This document shows, piece by piece, positions 9,455 through 18,724 of a stretch of DNA of 64,000 nucleotides (positions within the stretch are counted from its first letter, which is position 1; every line of letters starts with the position of its first letter). A model generated the notes under the pieces. It was not told the DNA's origin. It worked only from the letters and a program-made list of their open reading frames with translations, and did no database searches. The translations under genes and the position numbers were made by a program. Origin of the DNA: Planctomycetaceae bacterium. GTDB lineage: Bacteria > Planctomycetota > Planctomycetia > Pirellulales > Pirellulaceae. The stretch is taken from NCBI GenBank assembly GCA_024642205.1, contig JAHEBQ010000013.1:62001-126000 (forward strand), written 5' to 3'.

Positions 9455-10473
9455 TACGCCATCCCTCCATTTTTTTCAGAATGATCAGGGACCTGAACGA
9501 TGCGATTCGCGCGATGGTACAGAGGGACCCGCAGGTTTCGGAGGTAGGACTTGAGGCAGGCCGAACCCCCTTCCGCTTTAATGGCAGTCAGCGTTTTGGC
9601 CAGTTCCCGCAGCGGGGCAACTTCAGCTTGAGCATTGTTGGTCGCAATTTCCACAGCCCGGGCACTCATCGTTATCTGTTGTTCCGAGTCTGCGCGGGCG
9701 GTACTGATGTCGGCGGCGACCTGGTTGCGTGTACTGTTAATGGCTGACAAAGCGCGATCGACTTCTCGGGGCGGGTCGATTTCCGTGATCAATGCAGCGT
9801 CCAATTCGATTCCATACCGGCCCGTTGTCGAACGGCATTGCTCCTCCATGTATTGGTTCAGCAACGGCAGGTTTTTTCGCAAGTCGTTGATGGAAACGCC
9901 TTCGGAAAGCTCGACGGCGCTGGTTTGACCTGCTGGCTCTTCGACTTTGTCAAGCTCGGCATCGGCCAACAGGCTTTGCCCTTTCGGGTCGACGAAATTT
10001 GCAATCCTTTCACGTAACACCGAAACGAAATAGCCCATCACATGTTCCAGCGGGCTGGCGACACCGAACAGGTAGGGATAGAGGTTGTTTTCGCTGATGC
10101 GGTATCGAATCTGCCCGTTCACCCCGGTTGTCAGGTTATCCTTGGTAACCGCTTCGATCGTCGTTTGTGCTTTGGTCGGATCCCATGAAAGGTCAACGGC
10201 CTGCGTTGCAACGCTGACCTTGTGAACTTTTTGCCACGGAAACTTGAAGTAGGGGCCGCCTGGCCCGATGACGCGAACCTGCGGATAGCGGTATCGCCCC
10301 ATCTCGTCGCTGCTCAGAGGCGGAGGCGAAGCCTTCTCCTGCAGTCTTTGCACCGCGCCAAAACTGGTCACGACGGCCCGTTGATCCGGTCGGACAGTGT
10401 ACAGGCAACCGATCAATACGCGAATGAAAACAAACGCCATGATGCCTACCAGAAATCCAGAAACAAGTGACAT
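9454..10473 (-). CDS. SPFH/Band 7 membrane protein, first of pair
   Basis: A 339-residue protein. I start it at 10473 because MSLVSGFLVGIMAFVFIRVL is an N-terminal membrane helix; the 28 codons upstream are not protein-like. The SPFH domain begins TVRPDQRAVVTSFG and continues with GGPYFKFPWQKVHKVSV and VTKDNLTTGVNGQIRYRI, a classic Band 7 pattern. A long helical tail (AADISTARADSEQQITMSARAVEIATNNAQAEV) should drive oligomerisation. It is the first gene of a coupled pair, with an extended -10 promoter about 85 bases upstream. Likely role: scaffold of a membrane microdomain or protease cage. Exact partner unknown. Confidence 0.85.
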   Translation of the reverse strand: MSLVSGFLVGIMAFVFIRVLIGCLYTVRPDQRAVVTSFGAVQRLQEKASPPPLSSDEMGRYRYPQVRVIGPGGPYFKFPWQKVHKVSVATQAVDLSWDPTKAQTTIEAVTKDNLTTGVNGQIRYRISENNLYPYLFGVASPLEHVMGYFVSVLRERIANFVDPKGQSLLADAELDKVEEPAGQTSAVELSEGVSINDLRKNLPLLNQYMEEQCRSTTGRYGIELDAALITEIDPPREVDRALSAINSTRNQVAADISTARADSEQQITMSARAVEIATNNAQAEVAPLRELAKTLTAIKAEGGSACLKSYLRNLRVPLYHRANRIVQVPDHSEKNGGMA

Positions 10474-10556
10474 TTGATCGCTCCAACAACATTCCGACGA
10501 CGATAGAATTCGTCGACTCGCGGCAAAAACGAGCAGGTGTTGCCCGCTGCGCTGCA

Positions 10557-10565
10557 ATTATAACA
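10557..10565 (-). promoter_or_regulatory. Extended -10 promoter for the SPFH pair
   Basis: On the minus strand the bases read TGTTATAAT, a perfect extended -10 (TGnTATAAT). A TTGTCA box lies 20 bases further upstream, too far for a normal -35, but extended -10 sites often work without one. The predicted transcript would begin near 10549, about 75 bases before the ATG at 10473. The rest of 10474-10823 holds no gene. Confidence 0.5.
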
Positions 10566-10823
10566 GGCCTGAACGCCAACCTTGACAAATTATTGGTCGA
10601 ACCTGGTGACGTAGCGGTAAGACACAAAGTTCTCCCTGACAGCGGGGAATCGGAACGATGACTCGCCGCCATTCTCGGAAGATTCTCGTGTATCGGTCGA
10701 ACGGATTTACCCAACAACGATGACAACCCACGAACCGTCCCAGCGAGTGGGGAGGGGCGCGAAACTCGCGCACCACTTCCTTCACGCGAGGGGTTCCAGG
10801 CCGAAAACCACGTGAAACGTTGC

Positions 10824-12929
10824 CTACGGTGTCAAACTTGGTTTATCACCGGGACTGGTTGTTCGACTGTCACCGGGTTTGAGTATTCGGTCAAAAAACT
10901 CGTTTTGCGTTGTCATCAAGCCACTGCCCAAACCGTGCCCGGCATTGGGCCAGAATCGACTCTCGTAGGTCTTGCCGGCCTGGTCCATTGCCTCAATCAA
11001 CTGGAACGCATTATTGGGGTGTACGTTGTCGTCCAGCATGCCGTGCAAGATCAGCACCTTGCCTTTGAAATCCTTCACGTAGGTCATCGCAGCGCCATTT
11101 TTGTATCCGTCCGGATTGAGCTGCGGCGTGCTCATGTATCGCTCAGTATAAATCGTGTCGTAGTTTTGCCAGTCCGTCGGGCCTGCCCGGACGACGCTGG
11201 CCGTGTAAACGTCGGGGTGTTTGAATATCCCCATGGCCGCCATGAATCCGCCATAGGAATGACCGACGATACCAACACGATCGCCGTCGACATAGGGCCG
11301 CGTGCGGAGAAGCCGAATCGCGTCGGCATGATCCTGAATATCGATGTCTCCTAACCGTAAGTAAGCTGCGCCCAGGAATTCTTTGCCCCTTCCACCGGTT
11401 CCCCGGTTGTTGACATTTACGACCAGATATCCTCTATCACACTCGGATCGGGGACGACTGACATAGCCTGGACTTAACTCCATGGACCCGGGGCCACCGT
11501 ATAGAGCGTTGATCACAGGATAGGATTTTTCGGGATCAAAGTCTTTTGGCTTGTAGAGAATTCCATAGATATCGAACTTGCCATCATTTGATTTAAAGCT
11601 GAACATTTCCGCGAGGTTGGCCGCCGTTTCTGGATCCGTCTCAGCCAAATTCTTCACAAACGTACCGTCGGTCTTGTAAAGCGCGGTGCAGGGGGGGCGA
11701 TTGACAGATTCGTATTGCGCGATCAGCCAATTTCGGTCGGGTGAAAGCTGGAAGTTGGAATGATGATAGTCCAGGGTCGTAACACGCCGCTGGTTGCTGC
11801 CATCGAGGCCAACCAGATGAAATTGCATGTAGTAAGGGTTCACCATTGAGCTGTTGGCGATGAAGCTCATCAGGTTTTCGTCTTCCATGACGGTGAACGA
11901 GCTGATCTGGAAATCACCACTGGTGACGGTGTGATACAAATTGCCGTCGAGATCCCGGATTTCGTAGTGTGTAAAACCGGTTTTGTCGGTCGGCCAGAGA
12001 AATCTCTTTTTGTCGTTAAGAAAAGTCATCCGAGGCGAGTTTTCCTGCCATGTTTCTTGATGCTCTTCGACGATCGTCTTACAGGCCCCGCTCTCCAGGT
12101 CGATCGAAAGCACTTTCAAATTTTGCTGCAGGCGATCAGTCCAATTCAACAGCATGACGTCTTCCAAAGGGGAAAGTCGAATGCCGTAGATATACTCTTC
12201 GCCGGAACCGCCAATCTCAATGCGTTTCGATAACTTTGTTTCGAGGTCGTAAACGTACAATTCGGCGATCGGGTTATTGGCACCTGCCTTGGCATAATAC
12301 TCCGGGTAGAGCTCCGTGTTGATCTTCGACCACCCCCGCAACAGGTAAAATTTTTCAACGTTGGTATCATCGAATTTGTAGTAGAGAATCTTCTTTGAAT
12401 CCGGTGTCCACCACATCGCCTTGGTCTGATTCAGCTCTTCTCCGTAGACCCAGCTCGCGGTACCAAAATGGACGTGCTCATCTCCGTCGGTGGTAACATC
12501 GATGATCTCTTTCGTCTCCTTATTCTCCAAAACGAGGTTCCAATCTTTGAACTGGGCTTCCCACTTGCCATCCGGCGACTCCACGTTGGTATATTGTCGT
12601 CCCCGCGAAGGACGGCCGATATATTTCCCCGTGTTGCCAGTTTCGGCAACAGAACCGCGTCGGGTTCGAGGGCCATCCGGTTGTGCCGGTGGAATCTTGC
12701 CGTCTTTTTTTGGTTCGATTTCCAATCGCGTATTGGTCGTCAGATCAAAACGGTATTGCTTTCCGTCGGACGCAAATTCAACGGAATTCCCATCTTCGTT
12801 CCAGGCAACATCGGAAACGATCCCCGGTCCACTGGTAGGCGCGGAGCGGAATCTCTGCGCAGTAGCGTAAGAACCGGACAGGTAAAAGACACAAGCAATG
12901 ACCACCCATCGAACAACACGCATTCGCAT
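10824..12929 (-). CDS. Dipeptidyl-peptidase IV-like serine peptidase (S9B), secreted
   Basis: A 701-residue exported peptidase. The ATG at 12929 gives a signal peptide (MRMRVVRWVVIACVFYLSGS, then ATAQ). Residues 40-460 make the eight-bladed propeller typical of DPP-IV (for example VESPDGKWEAQFKDWNL, GEELNQTKAMWWTPDSKKI, EEYIYGIRLSPLEDVML). The alpha/beta hydrolase part carries the nucleophile in GHSYGGF (about residue 558), the Asp in GMLDDNVHPNN (about 633) and the His in NAGHGLG (about 665). The Glu pair that grips the free N-terminus is probably YGEELNQ. It should cut X-Pro or X-Ala dipeptides from imported or environmental peptides in the periplasm. It stands alone, divergent from the glycosyltransferase. 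Confidence 0.9.
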   Translation of the reverse strand: MRMRVVRWVVIACVFYLSGSYATAQRFRSAPTSGPGIVSDVAWNEDGNSVEFASDGKQYRFDLTTNTRLEIEPKKDGKIPPAQPDGPRTRRGSVAETGNTGKYIGRPSRGRQYTNVESPDGKWEAQFKDWNLVLENKETKEIIDVTTDGDEHVHFGTASWVYGEELNQTKAMWWTPDSKKILYYKFDDTNVEKFYLLRGWSKINTELYPEYYAKAGANNPIAELYVYDLETKLSKRIEIGGSGEEYIYGIRLSPLEDVMLLNWTDRLQQNLKVLSIDLESGACKTIVEEHQETWQENSPRMTFLNDKKRFLWPTDKTGFTHYEIRDLDGNLYHTVTSGDFQISSFTVMEDENLMSFIANSSMVNPYYMQFHLVGLDGSNQRRVTTLDYHHSNFQLSPDRNWLIAQYESVNRPPCTALYKTDGTFVKNLAETDPETAANLAEMFSFKSNDGKFDIYGILYKPKDFDPEKSYPVINALYGGPGSMELSPGYVSRPRSECDRGYLVVNVNNRGTGGRGKEFLGAAYLRLGDIDIQDHADAIRLLRTRPYVDGDRVGIVGHSYGGFMAAMGIFKHPDVYTASVVRAGPTDWQNYDTIYTERYMSTPQLNPDGYKNGAAMTYVKDFKGKVLILHGMLDDNVHPNNAFQLIEAMDQAGKTYESRFWPNAGHGLGSGLMTTQNEFFDRILKPGDSRTTSPGDKPSLTP

Positions 12930-13249
12930 TATCGAAGCATTCACTTTTATTTCTCGCAGAGGAAGACGTAGAAGATTTGAGCGCACACGAAGCTCACATT
13001 GTACGCCAATTCCTGACAAGCCACCATCAAACCAGCGAACGTGATTGCCGAAATTTCTCAATCGTTCCGGCCAACGGAATTGGTACGGTATGTTACAGTC
13101 GTAAATGCTCCCAAGACGCTGCACGCTTCAGTCGTAGAGTTCATGACCTGCACCGCCTTCCCCCGCCTTCAATCAGGCCTGCGAGTTTGTCAAGAAATAC
13201 GATCGCGCCGGATTCTCTCTGGCTGGGTCCTTTCCTGTCTTCGATGGCA

Positions 13250-13272
13250 CCTTGCAATCCGCGATTGCAAGG
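13250..13272. repeat. Perfect 10-bp inverted repeat
   Basis: CCTTGCAATC and GATTGCAAGG are exact complements separated by CGC, so the strand can fold to a tight hairpin. No T-tract follows on either strand, and both adjacent genes transcribe away from it, so it is not a plain terminator. It may be a REP-like hairpin or an operator. Confidence 0.7.
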
Positions 13273-13313
13273 ATTGCTGTCAGCCAAGCCCAGAAAAAAA
13301 CACGGGCTTGACA

Positions 13314-13348
13314 TCGCAGGGGTTAAATCGCAGGGGTTAAGTCGCAGG
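13314..13348. repeat. 14-bp tandem repeat, 2.5 copies
   Basis: The unit TCGCAGGGGTTAA(A/G) occurs at 13314-13327 and 13328-13341, with a third partial copy TCGCAGG to 13348. It lies 41 bases from the hairpin at 13250-13272. Confidence 0.85.
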
Positions 13349-13495
13349 CTGTTACGCGTCGAGCATGAAACTTGCATACCTGGCCGTCTTCGATTTGCAC
13401 GAACCGATTGATGTTTCGTTTTAACACACCGCCAGAATTGGATTATGATTGCACTAGTCCAACAAAAACACTCAGTCCCGCAAACTGTGTTCCAA

Positions 13496-14761
13496 ATGGC
13501 CTCGCAGATATTACTCAATCCGATTGGTTCGGCCGGGGACGTCTTTCCGTTTTTAGCTCTTGGACGCGAGTTGCAGAAACGGGGACATCATGTCGCGGTA
13601 ATGACTAACCCGGTGTTTATCGAAAACGTCGGCCAGGCGGGGATGGAATTTATTGATGTTGGCACGGAAGAGTCGCTTCGACAGGTAGGTCGTAGTCCTG
13701 GTTTGCACCGTCCGGGAGATGCCTGGAAACTGGCCTTGTCGTGGGGCGCCGTCGGAACAATGCGGCAATCGCTTGAAATTATCAGCAGGCGGATATCGAA
13801 ATGCGATACGATGCTTGTCGCGCCGTGCATCTCGTTCGGTGCGAGAATCGCCGCAGAAAAATTCAACCTTCCGCTGGCAACCATCGTCCTTAGTCCATTT
13901 ATGATTCGCAGTGTTTACCAAAGCCCGGTAATCCGCCCATTGATCCTTGGCGACCGGGTCCCGAAACTTGTCAAGGAGATTCAATATTGGATCGCAGATC
14001 ATTTCGTCATTGATCCGCTATTGAATTCGAATGTTAGCGAACTGCGTCGGGAAACCGGCTTGGCACCACAGTCGAGGTTCCTTCACCGCTGGTGTTTTTC
14101 CAAAGACCTGACCCTGGCCCTGTTTCCAAAATGCTTCGCCTCGCCGCAGGCCGACTGGCCCGCCAATATCCATCTGACCGGTCAGGTCAACTGGGATCCA
14201 CCAATGGATGAAAAAGTCGGGCTGGCGCTTGGTCGGTTTATCAAGCCTGGCAAAAAACCGATCGTCGTTCTGGCCGGTTCTGCCGGACCCGAATCAACCG
14301 TGTTTTACGATCGCTGGATTCATGCAACCAAACAACTGGATCGCCAGTTGATCCTGCTGGAAAGAAACCCAAGCAAAGTTCCCGACCTGCTGCCAGACCA
14401 TGTCTTCCACGCCCAGTACCTTCCGATCGATCACGTCCTTGAACGATCGGTGCTGATTGCTCACAGCGGCGGAGTCGGGACGACATTGCGCAGTCTCAAG
14501 GCTGGCATCCCTCAAATCCTCTTTCCGAGGGTCAACGACCAACCCGATAACGCTGATCGAGTTTCCAAATTGGGTGTTGGGAAAATCATTAACCAAAAAC
14601 ATCCGACCGCCTCCCGAATCGCTGCCACCATTGCAGAGGTGATTGATGATCCGGTCATCCTTGCCAATTGTGCCAGCCGACGGGCCGCAATCCCGGACTT
14701 CGATTCTGTCAGCATGTCCTGTGATCTCATTGAGAGGACATTCAATCGTTATCGAAAATAA
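13496..14761 (+). CDS. GT1-type glycosyltransferase (UDP-glucuronosyltransferase-like)
   Basis: A 421-residue GT-B fold glycosyltransferase. The N-terminal half opens with ILLNPIGSAGDVFPFLALGRELQKRGHHV, the acceptor-side glycine loop typical of the GT1/MGT family. The C-terminal half carries YLPIDHVLERSVLIAHSGGVGTTLRSL, the donor-nucleotide-binding signature with its His and Gly-Gly, and then PQILFPRVNDQPDNADRV, where the D/Q acid pair would hold the sugar. The protein is cytoplasmic or loosely membrane-bound with no signal. I use the ATG at 13496; an earlier ATG at 13445 adds 17 residues and cannot be excluded. Likely acceptors are lipids or small hydrophobic molecules such as sterols or carotenoids; none is shown by context. 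Confidence 0.85.
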   Translation: MASQILLNPIGSAGDVFPFLALGRELQKRGHHVAVMTNPVFIENVGQAGMEFIDVGTEESLRQVGRSPGLHRPGDAWKLALSWGAVGTMRQSLEIISRRISKCDTMLVAPCISFGARIAAEKFNLPLATIVLSPFMIRSVYQSPVIRPLILGDRVPKLVKEIQYWIADHFVIDPLLNSNVSELRRETGLAPQSRFLHRWCFSKDLTLALFPKCFASPQADWPANIHLTGQVNWDPPMDEKVGLALGRFIKPGKKPIVVLAGSAGPESTVFYDRWIHATKQLDRQLILLERNPSKVPDLLPDHVFHAQYLPIDHVLERSVLIAHSGGVGTTLRSLKAGIPQILFPRVNDQPDNADRVSKLGVGKIINQKHPTASRIAATIAEVIDDPVILANCASRRAAIPDFDSVSMSCDLIERTFNRYRK

Positions 14762-14913
14762 TCCACACTCAACCGCGAACGGTTTCTACCCAACCGAATG
14801 ATGAATTCTATCCGGACCGCGGAGGACGCAGCGCATCCCGACAACGAACACAGGAAACACAGCACACCAGGTGACGGGAAAAAAGGAAACTGGGGGCGCA
14901 AAATCCGGTCAGA

Positions 14914-15567
14914 CTATTGATCGAGTCCACACATTTGAAAACCGCTTGCCGACAAATACTCCAGGATCACCGGCAACGCCACGATGACTCGTTCCGCCGC
15001 GAGTTTCGAGTCGTGTAACAAAACAATCGACCCGGATTTCACATTGCCGGTAACGTTTTTGGCAACCTGCGGCCCGGTCAGTTCCTGCCGATAATCCATG
15101 CTCAGGATATCCCACAACACCACTTCAAATGTCCGCCGTAATTGGAAGATTTGATTCAGTGTTATCCTTCCATACGGTGGCCGGAAATACCTGGGAGCAT
15201 GGCCAAGCACATCCCCGAGGACTTCCTGGCAGCGCAGCACGTCGTCGACATACGGCTTGGTCCTGGTCTTCCATCCGTTGAGATGCGAGTAGCCATGGTT
15301 TCCAACCAAGTGCCCGCCTTCCACGATCGCGGCCAGTTGATCGCGATTCTGGGCGACATTTTCGCCCACACAGAAAAAGGTCGCTTTGGCATCGTATCGT
15401 TTGAGCAGCTCCAAAATTTGCGGGGTCAACTCCGGCGTCGGCCCATCATCAAACGTCAGAAAGATCTGCTTTTGCGGACAGGCGGTTCTTCGCCAGGTCA
15501 CCAGCGGCAGCCCCAGTTGCATCCAACTTGGAGTGACCACATTTTCAAGTTTGATGCCGGCTCCCAT
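14914..15567 (-). CDS. Polysaccharide deacetylase (NodB/CE4)
   Basis: A 217-residue CE4 domain with all its motifs: TFDDGP at residues 38-43 (catalytic base and metal Asp), HGYSH at 91-95 (metal His pair), RPPYG at 129-133, VLWDILSMDY near 150 and VLLHD near 187. The reaction is metal-dependent removal of N- or O-acetyl groups from chitin-like, peptidoglycan or xylan chains. There is no clear signal peptide from either ATG (15567 or 15522), so it may act inside the cell on a lipid-linked precursor, or the start may be mis-set. It converges with the glycosyltransferase gene, 150 bases apart. Confidence 0.88.
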   Translation of the reverse strand: MGAGIKLENVVTPSWMQLGLPLVTWRRTACPQKQIFLTFDDGPTPELTPQILELLKRYDAKATFFCVGENVAQNRDQLAAIVEGGHLVGNHGYSHLNGWKTRTKPYVDDVLRCQEVLGDVLGHAPRYFRPPYGRITLNQIFQLRRTFEVVLWDILSMDYRQELTGPQVAKNVTGNVKSGSIVLLHDSKLAAERVIVALPVILEYLSASGFQMCGLDQ

Positions 15568-15982
15568 CTGTTTAGCGGTCCCTTTGAATGACTGACTGGC
15601 ATCATCGCGTCGACATATTTCTTGACTCGTGGACCAGTTAGTCTCAAATGTTCCAGCGCCAGATCGACAGATTCAACAGGCTTAATAGCCCGTTTTCCAA
15701 GGCTAAGCCATCCTGGATGCAGTTGCAACTGGAGGTTTGGCTTTCGGTTTCACCCCCAGCACTGGAATATCGGTTTGTTCAGGATCTGTCCCTGGATAAT
15801 CCGGCCAAGGGGTCGACAACAGGCAACAAGTAACCAGAAAATGAAGGTTGGGCTGAATCTTCGACGCAGCTTTCACAATGGTGACGGTAGACCAGGGAAG
15901 CAAATCAGGCGACGAAGAACCTCGGGCTTTGGATGATACGAAACTTGGGACGCTTGACAACAGATATGACAAGGGAGTGCCG
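15568..15982. other. Divergent intergenic stretch
   Basis: About 415 bases between the deacetylase and the Gfo/Idh/MocA gene. It holds the 12-base palindrome CAGTTGCAACTG at 15720-15731, a possible regulator site. The plus frame from 15878 is open into the oxidoreductase, but its first 35 codons lack the Tat signal, so I leave them out. No other gene is supported. Confidence 0.4.
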
Positions 15983-17347
15983 ATGATTGGCCCCATGAAC
16001 CGACGAAATTTCCTGACGGCTGCCGGAACGACAGCGGTGGCCTTCACCATACTCAAATCAGGTTCAGCGCGAACTTATACCGCCAACGAAAAACTGAATA
16101 TCGCTTCGGTGGGGGCGGGCGGTCAAGCCGCCGGGGATATCGGATCGGTCGTCTCGGAAAACATTGTCGCGCTGTGCGACGTCGATTGGGATCGCGCGGC
16201 GGGCTCGTTCAAACGCTTCCCCAATGCGAAACAGTACAAAGACTACCGGGTGATGCTCGAGGAGTTGGATGACAAAATCGATGCAGTGATTGTTGCCACC
16301 CCGGACCATCACCATTTTCATGCTTCGATGGCGGCCATCCAACGTGGTAAACACGTTTATTGTGAAAAGCCGTTGACACATTCGGTTTGGGAAGCCAGGC
16401 AACTTACCGACGCCGCCCGCAAGGCCGGGGTTGCGACACAGATGGGTAACCAGGCCCAGGCGTCGGAGCAGACTCGCGTTGTTCAGGAATTTGTGATGGA
16501 CGGTGCAATTGGGCCGATTCATGAAGCCCACATCTGGACGGATCGGCCGTCGCGAGGACTGTTTGAAGAATACTGGCCACAAGGTATCTCGCGGCCGAGT
16601 GGAACGGCAGCAATTCCCGCCTCGCTCGACTGGAATCTGTGGCTCGGTCCGGCACCCGAGCGGCCCTATCATCCTGCGTACCTGCCTTTCAAGTGGCGAG
16701 GCTGGTGGGATTTCGGAACCGGTGCGCTGGGTGATATTGCCTGTCACTATTTCGATCCCGTGTTTCGCGCTTTGCATCTCGGCGCCCCAACCAATGTGGA
16801 AGCCTCTTCCACCCGAGTCAACCAGGAGACCTATCCGATTGGATCGATGATTACGTATCAGTTTCCTGCTCGAAGCTCAACGTCGGGCGAGATCTGGAAA
16901 ATGCCGCCAGTCAAGCTCGTCTGGTACGATGGCGGTTTGCGACCACCCCGCCCGGTGGCCATACAAACAGGTGATGTGATGGGCACCAATGGTCTCATGC
17001 TTGTGGGAGAAGACGGCGTGCTACTCTCCGATTGGGAAACGTGGCGGCTATTTCCGGAAAATCGAGCCGTCGAGTATGGAACACCACCCAGGAAACTTTC
17101 CCGGTCGCCTGGCCATCACGTCGAGTGGATCAATGCCTGCAAAGGGGGGCCGGTGGCCGGTTCGAATTTCGATTGGGCAGGCCCGATGACCGAGACGATT
17201 TTGCTGGGAAACGTCGCGTTGCGCTCGCAGCTTCGCGAGGATCTTACCCGCGTCAAACTGGAATGGGATTCAAAACGACTGGCTTTCACCAATCATGAGG
17301 GTGCGAATCAGTTCCTTCGCCGCGAATATCGCGAAGGATGGAAATAA
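15983..17347 (+). CDS. Tat-exported Gfo/Idh/MocA oxidoreductase
   Basis: A 454-residue NAD(P)-dependent sugar or inositol oxidoreductase exported by the twin-arginine path. MNRRNFLTAAGTTAVAF carries the Tat RRxFL motif. The Rossmann fold begins NIASVGAGGQAAGDI, followed by VIVATPDHHHFHASMAAIQRGKHVYCEKPLTHS; in that stretch the EKP lysine is the hallmark of the family. The C-terminal half holds WWDFGTGALGDIACHYFDP and PGHHVEWINACKGG, as in the many planctomycete secreted members. The start at 15983 is preceded by AAGGGAG six bases upstream. Periplasmic; the substrate is presumably a glycan-derived sugar, but nothing here fixes it. Confidence 0.9.
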   Translation: MIGPMNRRNFLTAAGTTAVAFTILKSGSARTYTANEKLNIASVGAGGQAAGDIGSVVSENIVALCDVDWDRAAGSFKRFPNAKQYKDYRVMLEELDDKIDAVIVATPDHHHFHASMAAIQRGKHVYCEKPLTHSVWEARQLTDAARKAGVATQMGNQAQASEQTRVVQEFVMDGAIGPIHEAHIWTDRPSRGLFEEYWPQGISRPSGTAAIPASLDWNLWLGPAPERPYHPAYLPFKWRGWWDFGTGALGDIACHYFDPVFRALHLGAPTNVEASSTRVNQETYPIGSMITYQFPARSSTSGEIWKMPPVKLVWYDGGLRPPRPVAIQTGDVMGTNGLMLVGEDGVLLSDWETWRLFPENRAVEYGTPPRKLSRSPGHHVEWINACKGGPVAGSNFDWAGPMTETILLGNVALRSQLREDLTRVKLEWDSKRLAFTNHEGANQFLRREYREGWK

Positions 17348-17379
17348 CGCACAACCGGTTGGTCACTCAGGTTTCTCAC

Positions 17380-18141
17380 TCAAAACCTCAACGATAGACA
17401 ACTCAGACCACCATCGAGTTTTTGAAATTCGGAAACGTCGATCGGGATCACCGGATAGCCAGCCGCTTCAATTTTCCCCGCGGAGTTGGGAAATCCGGCG
17501 GGCACGATCACGGCGCCGTTGACCCATATGCAATTCGCAGCGTAGCTTTCTGCCGCGTCAATCGCGATCAGGTCGAAATTGGAAAACTCCGGTTTGCGAA
17601 GAAACTCACCGCAAGCCACGAGCGAGTTGTTTTCCAGATAGGAAACTCCAGTTTTGAGATGTAACATATCGGTCAACACGACGGTTGAACCGCTATAACC
17701 GTATTTTTCCAGCAGCGCAATCATTTGACGGGCTCCCTCCGCGTTGGTGCGATTCGAAAGCCCAATGTAGAAATGATCACCCACCATCATGATGTCACCA
17801 GGTTCGATGGTCCCAGGGGCCTCGATCGTTTCCACGTGATCGAAATAGGTGGGAAGCAGTTCACGTAAATCGGCTTCTTCGCCCTGCCTGGTCGGCGCCC
17901 CGAGTCGGGCGATGATTGCACAACGTCTGGTCAATAACGCGGTGTCTTCCACAAAACAACTGTCAGGAAATGTTGAAGTGGAAGGCATGGTGATGATCGT
18001 AAGGCCGCAAGCCTGTAATGCCTGTACGTACGACTGATGCTGTTGCAAGGCTTTTTCGTAGTCCGGTTCACCAAGATTTGCCGTCGTAATGCCTTTGAGC
18101 ATCGCCAGTGAGGGCTTTCGGACAATCGCGTGAGTAAACAT
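17380..18141 (-). CDS. Dimethylarginine dimethylaminohydrolase-like enzyme (DDAH)
   Basis: A 253-residue member of the amidinotransferase/DDAH superfamily. Catalytic features all fall where expected: TFPDSCFVEDTALL at residues 58-70 (substrate-binding Asp and Glu), APTRQGEE near 82-89 (Arg clamp), His161 in MLHLKTGVSYL, and Cys248 in the C-terminal GGLSCLSLRF. Family enzymes hydrolyse methylarginine to citrulline and methylamine; some act on other guanidines. Cytoplasmic. Its ATG overlaps the TGA of the upstream reductase gene by one base (TGATG), so the two are translationally coupled. The frame is open to 18357, but that extension overlaps the reductase. Confidence 0.9.
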   Translation of the reverse strand: MFTHAIVRKPSLAMLKGITTANLGEPDYEKALQQHQSYVQALQACGLTIITMPSTSTFPDSCFVEDTALLTRRCAIIARLGAPTRQGEEADLRELLPTYFDHVETIEAPGTIEPGDIMMVGDHFYIGLSNRTNAEGARQMIALLEKYGYSGSTVVLTDMLHLKTGVSYLENNSLVACGEFLRKPEFSNFDLIAIDAAESYAANCIWVNGAVIVPAGFPNSAGKIEAAGYPVIPIDVSEFQKLDGGLSCLSLRF

Positions 18142-18680
18142 CAGTTTCCGGCAATTTCTCTTTTTCGGTATTTCAATTGAACTACGCCACTGGGATGGAT
18201 TCTGGAATCCACCAACAGCAACTCCGCCTGGGATGCGACCGGTTGGAGAAGCGGAATGCCGTCGCCGAGCAACTCGGGCATGATCGCCAAATCGTACTCG
18301 TGAATCAGGCCTGCTGAAAGAAACGACGACGCCAGTTTTCCGCCGCCCATCAACCACGCTCGTTCGATACCCTTATTGGACATTTCATCGACGACCTCCC
18401 GGGGTGCCGCCGAGGTGAAAATCACAGACCGAATTTCACTCGTTTTCGATTTGGTCGAGAATACCCAACATGGCGTATCGCCAGTCTTCCCGCCCGCGAG
18501 TTCAAGCCATTTTTCATAAGTCGCTCGCCCCATGAGGATCGCTTGAATCGAGGCACGGAATCCTGCGAAACCATAATCTTCCCCGGTCGCAATGTACTTG
18601 TTCAACCAACCAACATCGCCATCGCTTGTCGCAATGAACCCGTCAAGGCTGATCGCCGCATAATAGACAATCTTGGTCAT
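18141..18680 (-). CDS. RibD C-terminal/DHFR-like reductase
   Basis: A 179-residue single-domain reductase of the RibD-C family (PF01872), a dihydrofolate-reductase fold. It starts KIVYYAAISLDGFIATSDGDVGWLNKY, then has QAILMGRATYEKW, which contacts NADPH, and ends with the conserved RAWLMGGGKLASSFLSAGLIHEYDLAIMPELLGDGIPLL. Stand-alone copies of this kind are common in bacteria and usually of unknown substrate; they are not folate enzymes by default. It is the first gene of a two-gene unit with the DDAH-like enzyme. Confidence 0.88.
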   Translation of the reverse strand: MTKIVYYAAISLDGFIATSDGDVGWLNKYIATGEDYGFAGFRASIQAILMGRATYEKWLELAGGKTGDTPCWVFSTKSKTSEIRSVIFTSAAPREVVDEMSNKGIERAWLMGGGKLASSFLSAGLIHEYDLAIMPELLGDGIPLLQPVASQAELLLVDSRIHPSGVVQLKYRKREIAGN

Positions 18681-18724
18681 ACCGTTGCTTGCTTCCGTTG
18701 GAATGAGAACTCACAGAGGCCGTT

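Larger units (their letters stand above)
12930..13495. other. Divergent intergenic region with hairpin and tandem repeat
   Basis: About 565 bases between the DPP-IV gene (minus) and the glycosyltransferase (plus). Apart from the hairpin at 13250 and the 14-base tandem repeat at 13314 I see no gene. Frames such as plus 12977-13411 read through both repeats and have no family match. Confidence 0.5.

Noticed and set aside
13250-13272. Intrinsic terminator
   Set aside because: No T-tract on either side and both neighbours transcribe away from it.
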